Below are positions 1 through 6,755 of a stretch of 36,820 bases of DNA, one piece after another (positions within the stretch are counted from its first letter, which is position 1; each line of letters opens with the position of its first letter). Source of the DNA: Acidobacteriota bacterium (GTDB taxonomy: Bacteria; Acidobacteriota; Thermoanaerobaculia; Multivoradales; JAHEKO01); assembly GCA_029862975.1 (NCBI GenBank), contig JAOTWP010000029.1, positions 1 to 36,820 on the forward strand, read 5' to 3'. The notes beneath the pieces were generated by a model that saw nothing but the letters and a program-made list of their open reading frames with translations, ran no database searches and had not been told where the DNA came from. A program made the translations under genes and the position numbers.

Positions 1-126
1 CCAGCGGCTCGTACGGCTCCCCCACGGCCGCTACCTCGGGCGCCAGCGGCTCGTACGGCTCCTCCACGGCCGCTACCTCGGGCGCCAGCGGCTCGTACGG
101 CTCCTCCACGGCCGCTACCTCGGGCG
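1..126. repeat. 42-bp tandem repeat, three copies, inside the receiver-like gene
   Basis: Copies lie at 1-42, 43-84 and 85-126 and probably continue past the left edge. The last two are identical; the first differs by one base (c for t at position 21 of the unit). The unit is a multiple of three and encodes a 14-residue acidic, Pro-rich repeat on the minus strand, so copy number can change without breaking the frame. Confidence 0.9.
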
Positions 127-655
127 CCGGCTCATCGGGCTCCCCTTCGGAAGCCGCCGGCGCCGCGGCAGTGGCCGGCAGCGTCGCGGCACCGGCTCGC
201 CGCCCGACCTCCTCGCCCAGCCCCTGGAGAATGTCGCCGAACAGCTCCGACGTCGTCAGCTGCTCGTCCTCGCTCGTGAGCTCGGGAGCCACCGTAGGAT
301 GATCGGGCGCCGGCCGCGGCGCCTCGAGGTTGCGTCGCACGACCGCCAACAGCTCGGCGGGGTCCTGGTCGCGGCCGACGACTCCGTCGCCGTCCTCCGG
401 CACGGAATCCCCTTCGTGATCCACCAGCAGGAGCACCCCGGGACCCCCCTCGTGGCGGCCGAAGGCGTGCAACAGGCCGCCCGGGGCGGCCAGGCGGGCG
501 TCGACGATGAGCAGCTGCGGCGCGTGGTCGGCCGCGGCCCGCAGCGCTTCTTCGCGGCTGACGACGGTCGTGACCCACCATCCCTCGGCGGTCAGGAGGT
601 CGCGCACCGGAGCGTCCCGGGCGGCATCCTCGACCGCGAGAAGGATCATCGACAT
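1..655 (-). CDS. Receiver-like domain protein with C-terminal 14-residue repeats (3' end beyond window)
   Basis: The frame opens at ATG 655 (MSMILLAVEDAARDAPVRDL), behind a strong purine-rich ribosome site (AAGGGGG, about 7 nt upstream), and stays open to the window edge, so the C-terminus is missing. The first ~115 residues resemble a CheY-type receiver: an acidic pair after strand 1 (VEDA) and a candidate phospho-acceptor Asp in LLIVDARLAAPGG. The usual Lys of the last strand is not obvious (VVGRDQDPAEL), so the domain may be non-canonical. A linker follows, then a Glu/Pro/Ala-rich tail with at least three near-identical 14-residue units (PEVAAVEEPYEPLA). No output domain is visible. It is divergent from yebC. 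A scaffold or regulator role is inference. Confidence 0.7.
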   Translation of the reverse strand, partial: MSMILLAVEDAARDAPVRDLLTAEGWWVTTVVSREEALRAAADHAPQLLIVDARLAAPGGLLHAFGRHEGGPGVLLLVDHEGDSVPEDGDGVVGRDQDPAELLAVVRRNLEAPRPAPDHPTVAPELTSEDEQLTTSELFGDILQGLGEEVGRRAGAATLPATAAAPAASEGEPDEPAPEVAAVEEPYEPLAPEVAAVEEPYEPLAPEVAAVGEPYEPL

Positions 656-677
656 TCCATTGCCCCCTTAGGCAGCT

Positions 678-706
678 CTTTTAGCACTCGGATCGGGCCA
701 GGTCAA
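678..706 (-). promoter_or_regulatory. Predicted sigma70-type promoter of the receiver-like gene
   Basis: Reading the minus strand, TTGACC (706-701) is followed by a 17-nt spacer and TAAAAG (683-678), with TGC directly before the -10 (extended -10). The start codon is at 655, giving a leader of roughly 15 nt. Both hexamers match well for so GC-rich a sequence. Confidence 0.6.
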
Positions 707-721
707 TCGAAAGTCGTTGCG

Positions 722-743
722 TCCTGGGTACTTAGACCCAGGA
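722..743. promoter_or_regulatory. 8-bp inverted repeat between divergent genes (possible operator)
   Basis: Perfect arms TCCTGGGT (722-729) and ACCCAGGA (736-743) flank a 6-nt spacer. The element lies 16 nt upstream of the -35 box of the minus-strand receiver-like gene and about 55 nt upstream of the likely yebC -10 box. No U-rich tail follows on either strand, so an operator or activator site is more likely than a terminator. The function is inferred. Confidence 0.45.
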
Positions 744-797
744 GATCGGCGCCGCAGGCGGCTCTCGCGGAGCGCCTCCAAGCCGCGACACCTGAGC

Positions 798-803
798 TAG
801 AAT
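798..803 (+). promoter_or_regulatory. Candidate -10 box of yebC
   Basis: TAGAAT at 798-803 (context AGCTAGAATCGG) ends 18 nt before the yebC ATG. No convincing -35 hexamer precedes it. The same core, GCTAGAATCG, recurs just before pgeF. Confidence 0.35.
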
Positions 804-821
804 CGGAGGCTCGGGGGGCGC

Positions 822-1574
822 ATGGCCGGACACAGCAAGTGGGCACAGATCAAGCGCAAGAAGGCGGTCACCGATGCCCGCCGCGGCAAGCTGTGGACGA
901 AGCTGCTCAAGGAGCTCACCGTTGCCGCGCGCCTGGGGGGGGCCGACCCGGCGGGCAATCCACGCCTGCGGGTGGGCATCCAGGAGGCGCGGGCGGCGAA
1001 CGTGCCCAGCGAGAACATCGAGCGCGCCGTCAACCGCGGCGCCGGACTGCTCGACGGCGTGACCTATGAGGAGCTGACCTACGAGGGCTACGGGCCGGGC
1101 GGCGTCGCGATCCTGATCGAGGCGATGACCGACAACAAGAACCGCACCGTCTCCGAGCTGCGCCATCTGCTCTCGAAGAGCGGCGGCAACCTGGGCGAGA
1201 ACGGTTGCGTCGCCTGGATGTTCGTCAAACGAGGCTACTTCGTCCTCGAAAAGGACGCTCTCGACGAGGACGAGCTGATGGAGCTGGCGCTCGCGGTCGG
1301 CGCCGAGGACGCGGTCGTAGAAGACGAGGTCTACGAGCTCTACAGCGCGCCGGAGGACTACGCCGCGGTGCGCGACGAGCTCGAGCAGCGGCAGATCGCC
1401 GTGAGCTCGCAGGCGCTGGCCATGTTGCCGAAGAGCGAGGTCGAGCTCGATCTCGAGACCACGGCCCGAGTGCTGCGTCTGGTCGACGCCCTGGAGGATC
1501 AGGAGGACGTGCAGAACGTCTGGTCGAACCTGAACGTCAGCGAAGAGGCGATGGCCGCCCTCGAGGAGGCCTGA
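822..1574 (+). CDS. yebC: YebC/PmpR family protein
   Basis: The protein has 250 residues, the usual length for this family. It starts with the family signature MAGHSKWAQIKRKKA and keeps the remaining blocks in order: NPRLRVGIQEARAANVPSEN, the ERAVNRGAG segment, YEGYGPGGVA, the NKNRTVSELRHLLSKSGG block (approximately residues 108-125) and GENGCVAWMF. YebC proteins were long described as DNA-binding regulators (PmpR), while the mitochondrial homologue TACO1 and recent bacterial work point to a role in translation, notably through proline stretches. A 36-proline protein is encoded 7 kb downstream, though that link is inference. The gene ends 22 nt before ruvC, a common pairing, so the two are probably co-transcribed. 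Confidence 0.97.
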   Translation: MAGHSKWAQIKRKKAVTDARRGKLWTKLLKELTVAARLGGADPAGNPRLRVGIQEARAANVPSENIERAVNRGAGLLDGVTYEELTYEGYGPGGVAILIEAMTDNKNRTVSELRHLLSKSGGNLGENGCVAWMFVKRGYFVLEKDALDEDELMELALAVGAEDAVVEDEVYELYSAPEDYAAVRDELEQRQIAVSSQALAMLPKSEVELDLETTARVLRLVDALEDQEDVQNVWSNLNVSEEAMAALEEA

Positions 1575-1596
1575 GCGTGGCGAGAGCGGAGGCACG

Positions 1597-2097
1597 GTGC
1601 TGATCCTGGGGATCGACCCCGGCAGCCGGCACACTGGCTTCGGCCTCGTCCGGCGGCGCGGCGCGCGCCTCGAGGCCGTGCAGTTCGGCCGCCTCTCCGC
1701 GAGCCCGCGCGCCTCCTTGAGCGCCCGGCTCGGCGTCCTCGCAGCCGACCTCGACGAGCTCCTCGACGCGCTGCGCCCCGGCGCGGTGGCGATCGAGTCG
1801 GCATTCCTCGGCATGAATCCGCGCTCGCTGATGGTCCTCTCCCAGGCCCGGGGAGCGCTGCTGGGCGTCGTCGGGAGGAGAGGCATCGAGGTCTTCGAGT
1901 ACTCGCCCGCCGAGGTCAAAAACACCGTCACGGGCAACGGAAAGGCCGGCAAGGAGCAGGTCGCCCGGATGGTCGAGATGCTTCTCGGGCTGCGGGGCGA
2001 GGGCGTCGCCGGCGACGCCGCCGACGCCCTCGCGGTGGCGATCTGCTGCGCGCACCGACGGCCGCTAGAGACCCTGATGGAGGCGGCCCGGGAGTGA
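1597..2097 (+). CDS. ruvC: Crossover junction endodeoxyribonuclease RuvC
   Basis: The protein has 166 residues, normal for RuvC. RuvC is the dimeric, metal-dependent resolvase that nicks Holliday junctions symmetrically in recombinational repair. The four acidic residues of the RNase H-like active site are present: D7 in LGIDPGS, E67 in AIESAF, and D140 and D143 in AGDAADAL. The junction-binding segment FLGMNPRSLMVLSQARG is intact. Translation starts at GTG 1597 behind GGAGG. It follows yebC, as in many genomes, but ruvA and ruvB are not adjacent and must lie elsewhere. Confidence 0.97.
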   Translation: MLILGIDPGSRHTGFGLVRRRGARLEAVQFGRLSASPRASLSARLGVLAADLDELLDALRPGAVAIESAFLGMNPRSLMVLSQARGALLGVVGRRGIEVFEYSPAEVKNTVTGNGKAGKEQVARMVEMLLGLRGEGVAGDAADALAVAICCAHRRPLETLMEAARE

Positions 2098-2109
2098 CAC
2101 GGCGACTTT

Positions 2110-2139
2110 TGCGGCGGCTGTGGGCGCTGTGCTACGATC
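2110..2139 (+). promoter_or_regulatory. Predicted promoter of the exbB-tonB cluster
   Basis: A weak -35 box TTGCGG (2110-2115), an 18-nt spacer and an extended -10 (TGC then TACGAT, 2134-2139) lie in the 197-nt gap after ruvC. The predicted leader is about 150 nt before the exbB GTG at 2295. I see no recognised riboswitch fold in the leader. Confidence 0.45.
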
Positions 2140-2294
2140 CCGGTCCTGTTTGAGATGCTCAGAACACCGCTCCCGAGCGTATCCGACCCGCAGTTGGCCC
2201 CTGCACGGCGGGGAGGTCATCGGTCGGAAGGCGGAGGCAGTTGGGAACTCGACCCCGGGACGCAGGGTCTACATAGCCAAGAGGAGGTGTAAGC

Positions 2295-2960
2295 GTGGAC
2301 GGAATCACCGGCACAATCATGAAGTTGTTCTTAGACGGCGGGTGGATGATGTACCCCCTCCTGGCGACCTCGCTCGTGGGGCTGGTCTTCATCATCGAGC
2401 GCTGGTTCGCCCTCCGCTCGGCCAAGACGAACGTGAACGAGTTCCTGGCCAAGATCCGCAAGTCGCTGATCCACAACCGGTCGGTCAAGCAGGCCACGAA
2501 GGTCTGCGAGGACTACTCCGGGCCGGTCTCCTCGATCATGAAGGCGGGCCTCCTCAAGTTCGGCCACCCGAAGGATGAGGTCGAGAAGACCATCGAGAAC
2601 GCGGCGATCTTCGAGATCGGCCGTTTCGAGAAGAACATGGTCTGGCTGGCGACCGTCGCCAACGTCGCGCCCCTGATGGGCTTCCTGGGCACCGTCGCCG
2701 GCATGATCAACTCCTTCGAGGCCCTGGCGGAGGCCGGTCTCTCCAACCCCGGGCTCGTCGCTTCCGGTATCTCCGAGGCCCTGATCACGACGGCCTCCGG
2801 CCTGGCGATCGCGATCCCGGTGCAGCTCGCCTACAACTTCTTCATGAACAAGATCAACAAGTTCGTGCGCGACGTGGAGACCTCGACCAACATGCTGCTC
2901 GAGGCTTTCGGCGAGATGGAGCGTGGAGGCATTTCGCCCGAGACGGGCGGACAGCCCTGA
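2295..2960 (+). CDS. exbB: ExbB/TolQ/MotA-family proton channel protein
   Basis: The protein has 221 residues. A GTG start at 2295 follows a near-perfect ribosome site (AGGAGGTG, 7 nt spacing). Three membrane segments are visible: approximately residues 14-35 (around WMMYPLLATSLVGL), 115-140 (ANVAPLMGFLGTVAGMI) and 155-180 (ISEALITTASGLAIAIPVQL). The long cytoplasmic loop lies between the first two, as in ExbB and TolQ. The family forms the stator channel that harvests proton-motive force for TonB or TolA. The two exbD genes and tonB downstream favour the Ton-type role over Tol-Pal; tolA, tolB and pal are absent here. Confidence 0.93.
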   Translation: MDGITGTIMKLFLDGGWMMYPLLATSLVGLVFIIERWFALRSAKTNVNEFLAKIRKSLIHNRSVKQATKVCEDYSGPVSSIMKAGLLKFGHPKDEVEKTIENAAIFEIGRFEKNMVWLATVANVAPLMGFLGTVAGMINSFEALAEAGLSNPGLVASGISEALITTASGLAIAIPVQLAYNFFMNKINKFVRDVETSTNMLLEAFGEMERGGISPETGGQP

Positions 2961-2968
2961 GCTGACTC

Positions 2969-3406
2969 ATGAAACTCAAAGCGCGCGGTACCCAGAACAC
3001 GATGATCCCGACCGCCTCGATGGCGGACATTGCCTTCCTCCTGATCATCTTCTTCATGGTCACCATCAACTTCGAGGTGGACAAGACCACAGTGGGACTG
3101 CCGACGACCCAGCTACGCTTCGAGATTCCCAAGAAAGCCGCCTACATCTCGATCATCCAGAGCGGCCAGATCCGCGTGTCGAGCGGCGAGGAGATCAGCG
3201 TGCCGGTCCCGGGACCGGAGAACGTGCTCTCGTTCGCCGTCGACGTGGTCGCCAACAACCCCGGCAAGCCATTCGTGCTCAAGGCCGACAAGAACGTGCC
3301 CTACAGGTACGTGGACAGCGTGATCGACGCCCTGAAACAGGCCCGAGCCGAGGTGATCTACCTGCTCTCGGAGCAGGATAAGCTCGAAGAGGGAGCCGAC
3401 GGATGA
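2969..3406 (+). CDS. exbD: ExbD/TolR-family protein, first copy
   Basis: The protein has 145 residues: a short cytoplasmic N-terminus, one membrane segment (approximately 18-38) and a periplasmic domain. The membrane segment carries the essential proton-relay Asp, D20 in ASMADIAFLLIIFFMVT. The periplasmic part (YISIIQSGQIRV, FVLKADKNVPYRYVDSVIDAL) has the TolR/ExbD fold pattern. The gene starts 8 nt after exbB and overlaps the second exbD by 4 nt. Paired, divergent ExbD copies after one ExbB are common in Acidobacteriota and Bacteroidota. Confidence 0.93.
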   Translation: MKLKARGTQNTMIPTASMADIAFLLIIFFMVTINFEVDKTTVGLPTTQLRFEIPKKAAYISIIQSGQIRVSSGEEISVPVPGPENVLSFAVDVVANNPGKPFVLKADKNVPYRYVDSVIDALKQARAEVIYLLSEQDKLEEGADG

Positions 3407-3843
3407 AGATCCAACGAGAGCGAGTGAGCGACGAGATCCCGACGGCGTCGATGGCGGACATCGCGTTTCTCCTGATCATCTACTTCATGGTGACGACGAC
3501 CTTCGCGGCCACGCGCGGTCTCGACTTCTCGCTGCCCAAGGACGACCAGGACAACACGACGATCGTCGACAAGGAGGAGTCGGTCCTCATCGAGATCCAG
3601 CCCGGAGGCGTGCTGGTCGTCGACGGCAAGGCCATGCAGCTCGAGACCATCCTCGAATACCTCAAGCCGAAGCTCGAGCGCAACCCCAACAAGCCGGTGA
3701 TCATCCGACCCGACCAGGAGGCCGAGTACGGCTACATGGTCGACGTGTTCGACGAGCTCCGGCAGGCCCAGGAGAAGATCGGCGTCGAAGTGAAGAACGT
3801 CTCGATCCCGACGCAGCGCGAGATCGACATGTTCTGGTACTGA
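3403..3843 (+). CDS. exbD: ExbD/TolR-family protein, second copy
   Basis: The protein has 146 residues, with start and upstream stop overlapping as ATGA, which indicates translational coupling. The N-terminus resembles the first copy (EIPTASMADIAFLLIIYFMV) and keeps the functional Asp (D19). The periplasmic half is clearly different (VLIEIQPGGVLVVDGKAM, KPVIIRPDQEAEYGYMVDVF). The two copies therefore look specialised, perhaps assembling as a heterodimer inside the ExbB pentamer; that is inference. An 82-nt gap separates it from tonB. Confidence 0.93.
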   Translation: MKIQRERVSDEIPTASMADIAFLLIIYFMVTTTFAATRGLDFSLPKDDQDNTTIVDKEESVLIEIQPGGVLVVDGKAMQLETILEYLKPKLERNPNKPVIIRPDQEAEYGYMVDVFDELRQAQEKIGVEVKNVSIPTQREIDMFWY

Positions 3844-3848
3844 GGAGG

Positions 3849-3895
3849 TTCTGGCGCCAAGGTAGGTTGAGGCAGCAGGCAGTTCTGGCACCAAC
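3849..3895. repeat. Imperfect direct repeat in the exbD-tonB gap
   Basis: The 12-mers TTCTGGCGCCAA and TTCTGGCACCAA differ by one base and lie about 34 nt apart in the 82-nt gap before tonB. A related ACTGGCGG follows. The function is unknown; a protein-binding or mRNA-structure element is possible. Confidence 0.4.
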
Positions 3896-3925
3896 AACTG
3901 GCGGGAGCCGCAGGACGGAGCAGTC

Positions 3926-4642
3926 ATGGCAGACAAGGCGAAACAAACGACGGCCGAGGCGCTGACGCTCGACGAGGGCGCCGAGTACTACGCGTTCGCC
4001 CTCGAGGACGAGGAGGACAGCAGGCGCACGCGCTACGCCATCATCGGCGCGGTCATCTTCCACATCCTGCTCTTCATCGCCCCGCTGGGCTTCCTGAAGC
4101 CCGACCCGGCGGCCGCTGAGCAGAGACAGCAGAAGGTCTACGTCGTCCAGCAGGTGCGATTCAAGCCGCCGCCGCCGCAGCAGCAGCAGGAGATCCCGAA
4201 GCCCAAGGCCAAGAAGGTGCCGATTCCCGATCCGACGCCGGACGAGCCGGAGCCGATCCGCATCGAGGAGGAGATCGAGCAGGACATCGACCTGCCCGAC
4301 ACCGACATCATCTTCGACATCCCCGCGGGCCCGCCGCCGGTGGAGCCCGAAGGGCCGATCCGGGTCGGCGGCGACGTCACCCGACCCGAGAAGATCTCGG
4401 GACCCAACCCGCAGTACACCGAGATCGCCCGCAAGGCGCGAATCCAGGGCGTCGTGATCGTCGAGGCCATCATCGACAAGAGCGGCAACGTAACGAACGT
4501 CAAGGTCCTCAAGCCGCTGCCGATGGGGCTGGACCAGGCCGCGGTCGACGCCGTCAAGAAGTGGAAGTTCAATCCGGCCACCCTCAACGGCAAGCCGGTC
4601 GACGTCTACTACAACCTGACGGTGAACTTCAGGCTGCAGTAA
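3926..4642 (+). CDS. tonB: TonB-family energy transducer
   Basis: The protein has 238 residues. An unusually long acidic cytoplasmic N-terminus (~35 residues) precedes one membrane segment (approximately 37-58, IIGAVIFHILLFIAPLG), which contains a His as TonB anchors often do. A Pro/Glu/Lys-rich periplasmic spacer (approximately 75-150; PPPPQQQQEIPKPKAKK) follows. The C-terminal TonB fold (approximately 155-238) shows YTEIARKARIQGVVIVEAI, LDQAAVDAVKKWKFNPA and a terminal VNFRLQ strand. TonB carries energy from ExbB/ExbD to outer-membrane receptors. No TonB-dependent receptor gene lies in the window. Confidence 0.93.
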   Translation: MADKAKQTTAEALTLDEGAEYYAFALEDEEDSRRTRYAIIGAVIFHILLFIAPLGFLKPDPAAAEQRQQKVYVVQQVRFKPPPPQQQQEIPKPKAKKVPIPDPTPDEPEPIRIEEEIEQDIDLPDTDIIFDIPAGPPPVEPEGPIRVGGDVTRPEKISGPNPQYTEIARKARIQGVVIVEAIIDKSGNVTNVKVLKPLPMGLDQAAVDAVKKWKFNPATLNGKPVDVYYNLTVNFRLQ

Positions 4643-4660
4643 GAGGCTGGATCCGGGCCG

Positions 4661-5482
4661 ATGGCTTTTCAGGGATCCCTAGAGGAGCTGCCGCTGCCCG
4701 ACGTGATCCAGCTGGTCGCTGCGTCCGGCAAGACCGGGAAGTTCTCGGTCTCGAGCCGGCTCGGCAGCGGCGACATCTTCCTGCGCGACGGCAGGATCGT
4801 CCACTCGAGGTCGGCCCAGCTCAGAGGCGAGGAAGCCTTCTACGAGCTGGCGACCTGGCAGGAGGGCGAGTTCGTCTTCACGCCTGGCGACGAGGCGCCC
4901 GACGCGACGATCGAGAAATCGAACACCAACCTCCTGATGCAGGCCGCGCAGCGCATCGACGAATGGAAGGTGCTGGTCTCCAAGGTTCCGTCCACCCGCA
5001 TGATCCCCGTCTTTACCGACCACGGCGGGAGCACCAACGTGTCCTTGAGCCCGGCCGAATGGAACGTCGTGCGCCGCATCGACGAGCTGCGACCCATCGA
5101 GGAGATCGCCCGCGAGATGGGAGCCAGCGCCTTCGAGGTGTCGAAGACGGTCTTCGGCTTGATCACCTCCGGGCTCGTCGACCTGCGAGAGCCGGACGAG
5201 GATCGGCGTCTCGAGCGTCTCCAAAGGATGACGGTCCAGGACCTCCAGGCCACGGCCCAGGCGTTGCACCGCCGGACCGCCAGCCTCCTGATGAGCCACG
5301 GGGGGGCCGACGAGGCCGAGTCCGCGTACCGGACCGTGACGCGGGAGATCGCTTCCGGCAACGGCGCTCGAGCCATCCTGGGGCAGTTGCGAGCCTCTGA
5401 GCGTGCCGTTCTCGCCGCTCTCGGTCCCAGTCAGGCGCGTGCCTTCGTCGAGTCGATCGAGCAACTGCTCGGTGGCGCCTGA
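4661..5482 (+). CDS. DUF4388 (PatA-like N-terminal domain) protein
   Basis: The protein has 273 residues. Residues 1-100 match the DUF4388 pattern: FQGSLEELPLPDVIQLVAAS, GKTGKFSV, GDIFLRDGRIVHS, and GEEAFYELATWQEGEFVF. DUF4388 is found in PatA-like response regulators and in gliding or polarity proteins of delta-proteobacteria and cyanobacteria; its biochemical role is not settled. Residues ~115-180 look like a winged-helix segment (LSPAEWNVVRRIDELRPIEE). The remaining ~90 residues are helical. It has no signal peptide, so it is cytoplasmic. It follows tonB by 18 nt, suggesting co-transcription with the Ton genes. Confidence 0.85.
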   Translation: MAFQGSLEELPLPDVIQLVAASGKTGKFSVSSRLGSGDIFLRDGRIVHSRSAQLRGEEAFYELATWQEGEFVFTPGDEAPDATIEKSNTNLLMQAAQRIDEWKVLVSKVPSTRMIPVFTDHGGSTNVSLSPAEWNVVRRIDELRPIEEIAREMGASAFEVSKTVFGLITSGLVDLREPDEDRRLERLQRMTVQDLQATAQALHRRTASLLMSHGGADEAESAYRTVTREIASGNGARAILGQLRASERAVLAALGPSQARAFVESIEQLLGGA

Positions 5483-5483
5483 C

Positions 5484-5495
5484 CCCACCAAGGTG
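5484..5495. promoter_or_regulatory. Short palindrome between the DUF4388 and TPR genes
   Basis: CCACC-AA-GGTGG is a perfect 5-bp inverted repeat immediately after the DUF4388 stop codon. It is followed by CATGATG, a weak -10-like sequence. It may be a small operator or mRNA hairpin. The stem is too short and lacks a T-run for a convincing terminator. Confidence 0.25.
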
Positions 5496-5575
5496 GCATG
5501 ATGTTTGCTGCCAATTCTCACCGTGTTCCGTCCCCCCAGGGCCGTGAGCCAAGAATTCTCGAGAGGAGAACGACG

Positions 5576-6739
5576 ATGCGACAACGAAACCCGGTACTCC
5601 TGCTGACGATCGGTCTCCTCCTCACCGGCACCGCCGTGCAGGCCGGCTGGGACGAGGGGGTGGCCGCGCTCACCGCGAAGAACTACGAACTGGCGGCTCG
5701 CGAATTCGCCACCGTCGTGGAGCAGCAGCCGGAATGGGCGCCGGGGCAACGCATGCTCGGCCAGGTCCTCGTGAAGCTCGGGCGCACGGACGAGGCCCTC
5801 GCCCACCTGAGCAAGGCCTACGATCTCGATCCTTCCGACGTCGCGACCCAGTTCGCGCTCGGCCAGGCCTATGTCGAGGGGCGGCGCTACGCGGACGGGG
5901 CGTCGATTCTCGGCAAGGTCGACCGCACCAAGCTCCAGGCGGCCCAGCGCGGCACGCTCGATCAGCTCCTGGCCGTCGCCCTGAGCAAGAGCGGCCAATC
6001 CGACCAGGCCTTGACGGCGCTGGCGCGAGCGGCCGCCGCCAGCCCCAACGACGCCGCCGTGCAGTACCAGTACGGCGTCGCCGCCCTCAACGGCGGCGAC
6101 CTGGCCAACGCCATCAAGGCGCTCGAGAAGTCGGTGGCCGTCAAGCCCAGCCGCGACAACCGCAAGGCGCTCGTGCAGGCGCTCATGCAGCAGGGGCGAC
6201 GGACCCAGGGCAACGCGAAGACGGACACCTACAGACGCGCGACGGCGACGGCGAACGATCTCGTCGCCGGCGACGCCGGCTTCGACAATCTGATGATGCT
6301 GGCCGGTGCGGCGCTGGGCGCCAAGGAGTTCGACACCGTGATCTCCGCGGCCCAGCGCGCCAGCCGTGCGAACGCCGGCGACTGGCTGCCGTACTACTAC
6401 ATGGGCCAGGCCTATACCCAGAAGGGCCAGTACAGCTCGGCCGAGACCGAGCTGCGCAAGGCCTTGAACATCGCCACGAAGAGCTCCGACCGCGCGACGA
6501 TCTGGAGCCAGCTCGGATTCGTCTTCGAGAAGCGCAAGGCCTACGACGACGCCATGGCGGCGTACGACCAGGCCGGCAACAGCGTGGCCGTCGAGAGGGT
6601 GCGCAAGAACAAGGAGACCGACCAGTTCAACCGCGACGTCGAGGCCGAGAACGAGGAGCTGGAAGCCCTGAGGAGGGAAGCCGAAGCCCTCCAGGATCAG
6701 CTGAAGAACCTGCCGGGCGCCGCCGACCCACCGGTCTAG
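5576..6739 (+). CDS. Exported TPR-repeat protein with C-terminal coiled coil
   Basis: The protein has 387 residues. I chose ATG 5576, behind GAGAGGAG, because it yields a clean signal peptide (MRQRNPVLLLTIGLLLTGTA, cleavage near VQA-GW); an in-frame upstream ATG (5498) would add 26 uncharacteristic residues. The mature part is a run of TPR units: NYELAAREFATVVEQQPEW, LVKLGRTDEALAHLSKAYDL, GGDLANAIKALEKSVAVKP, YTQKGQYSSAETELRKAL and KRKAYDDAMAAYDQAG. A charged coiled coil (approximately 340-380, AENEELEALRREAEALQDQ) ends it. It is probably a periplasmic scaffold for the Ton cluster or the following barrel protein; no enzymatic motif is seen. Confidence 0.85.
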   Translation: MRQRNPVLLLTIGLLLTGTAVQAGWDEGVAALTAKNYELAAREFATVVEQQPEWAPGQRMLGQVLVKLGRTDEALAHLSKAYDLDPSDVATQFALGQAYVEGRRYADGASILGKVDRTKLQAAQRGTLDQLLAVALSKSGQSDQALTALARAAAASPNDAAVQYQYGVAALNGGDLANAIKALEKSVAVKPSRDNRKALVQALMQQGRRTQGNAKTDTYRRATATANDLVAGDAGFDNLMMLAGAALGAKEFDTVISAAQRASRANAGDWLPYYYMGQAYTQKGQYSSAETELRKALNIATKSSDRATIWSQLGFVFEKRKAYDDAMAAYDQAGNSVAVERVRKNKETDQFNRDVEAENEELEALRREAEALQDQLKNLPGAADPPV

Positions 6740-6755
6740 GGCGCCTCGGACTCGA

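Noticed and set aside
1-126. Possible CRISPR array from 42-bp repeats
   Set aside because: The units are directly adjacent with no spacers, are a multiple of three and lie in a continuous coding frame.
2140-2294. Structured riboswitch in the exbB leader
   Set aside because: The leader is long (~150 nt), but only short stems such as GACCC/GGGTC are visible and no known riboswitch core matches.
3844-3925. Sigma54 promoter upstream of tonB (TGGCAC...)
   Set aside because: TGGCACCAACAACTGGC lacks the GG-N10-GC spacing required.
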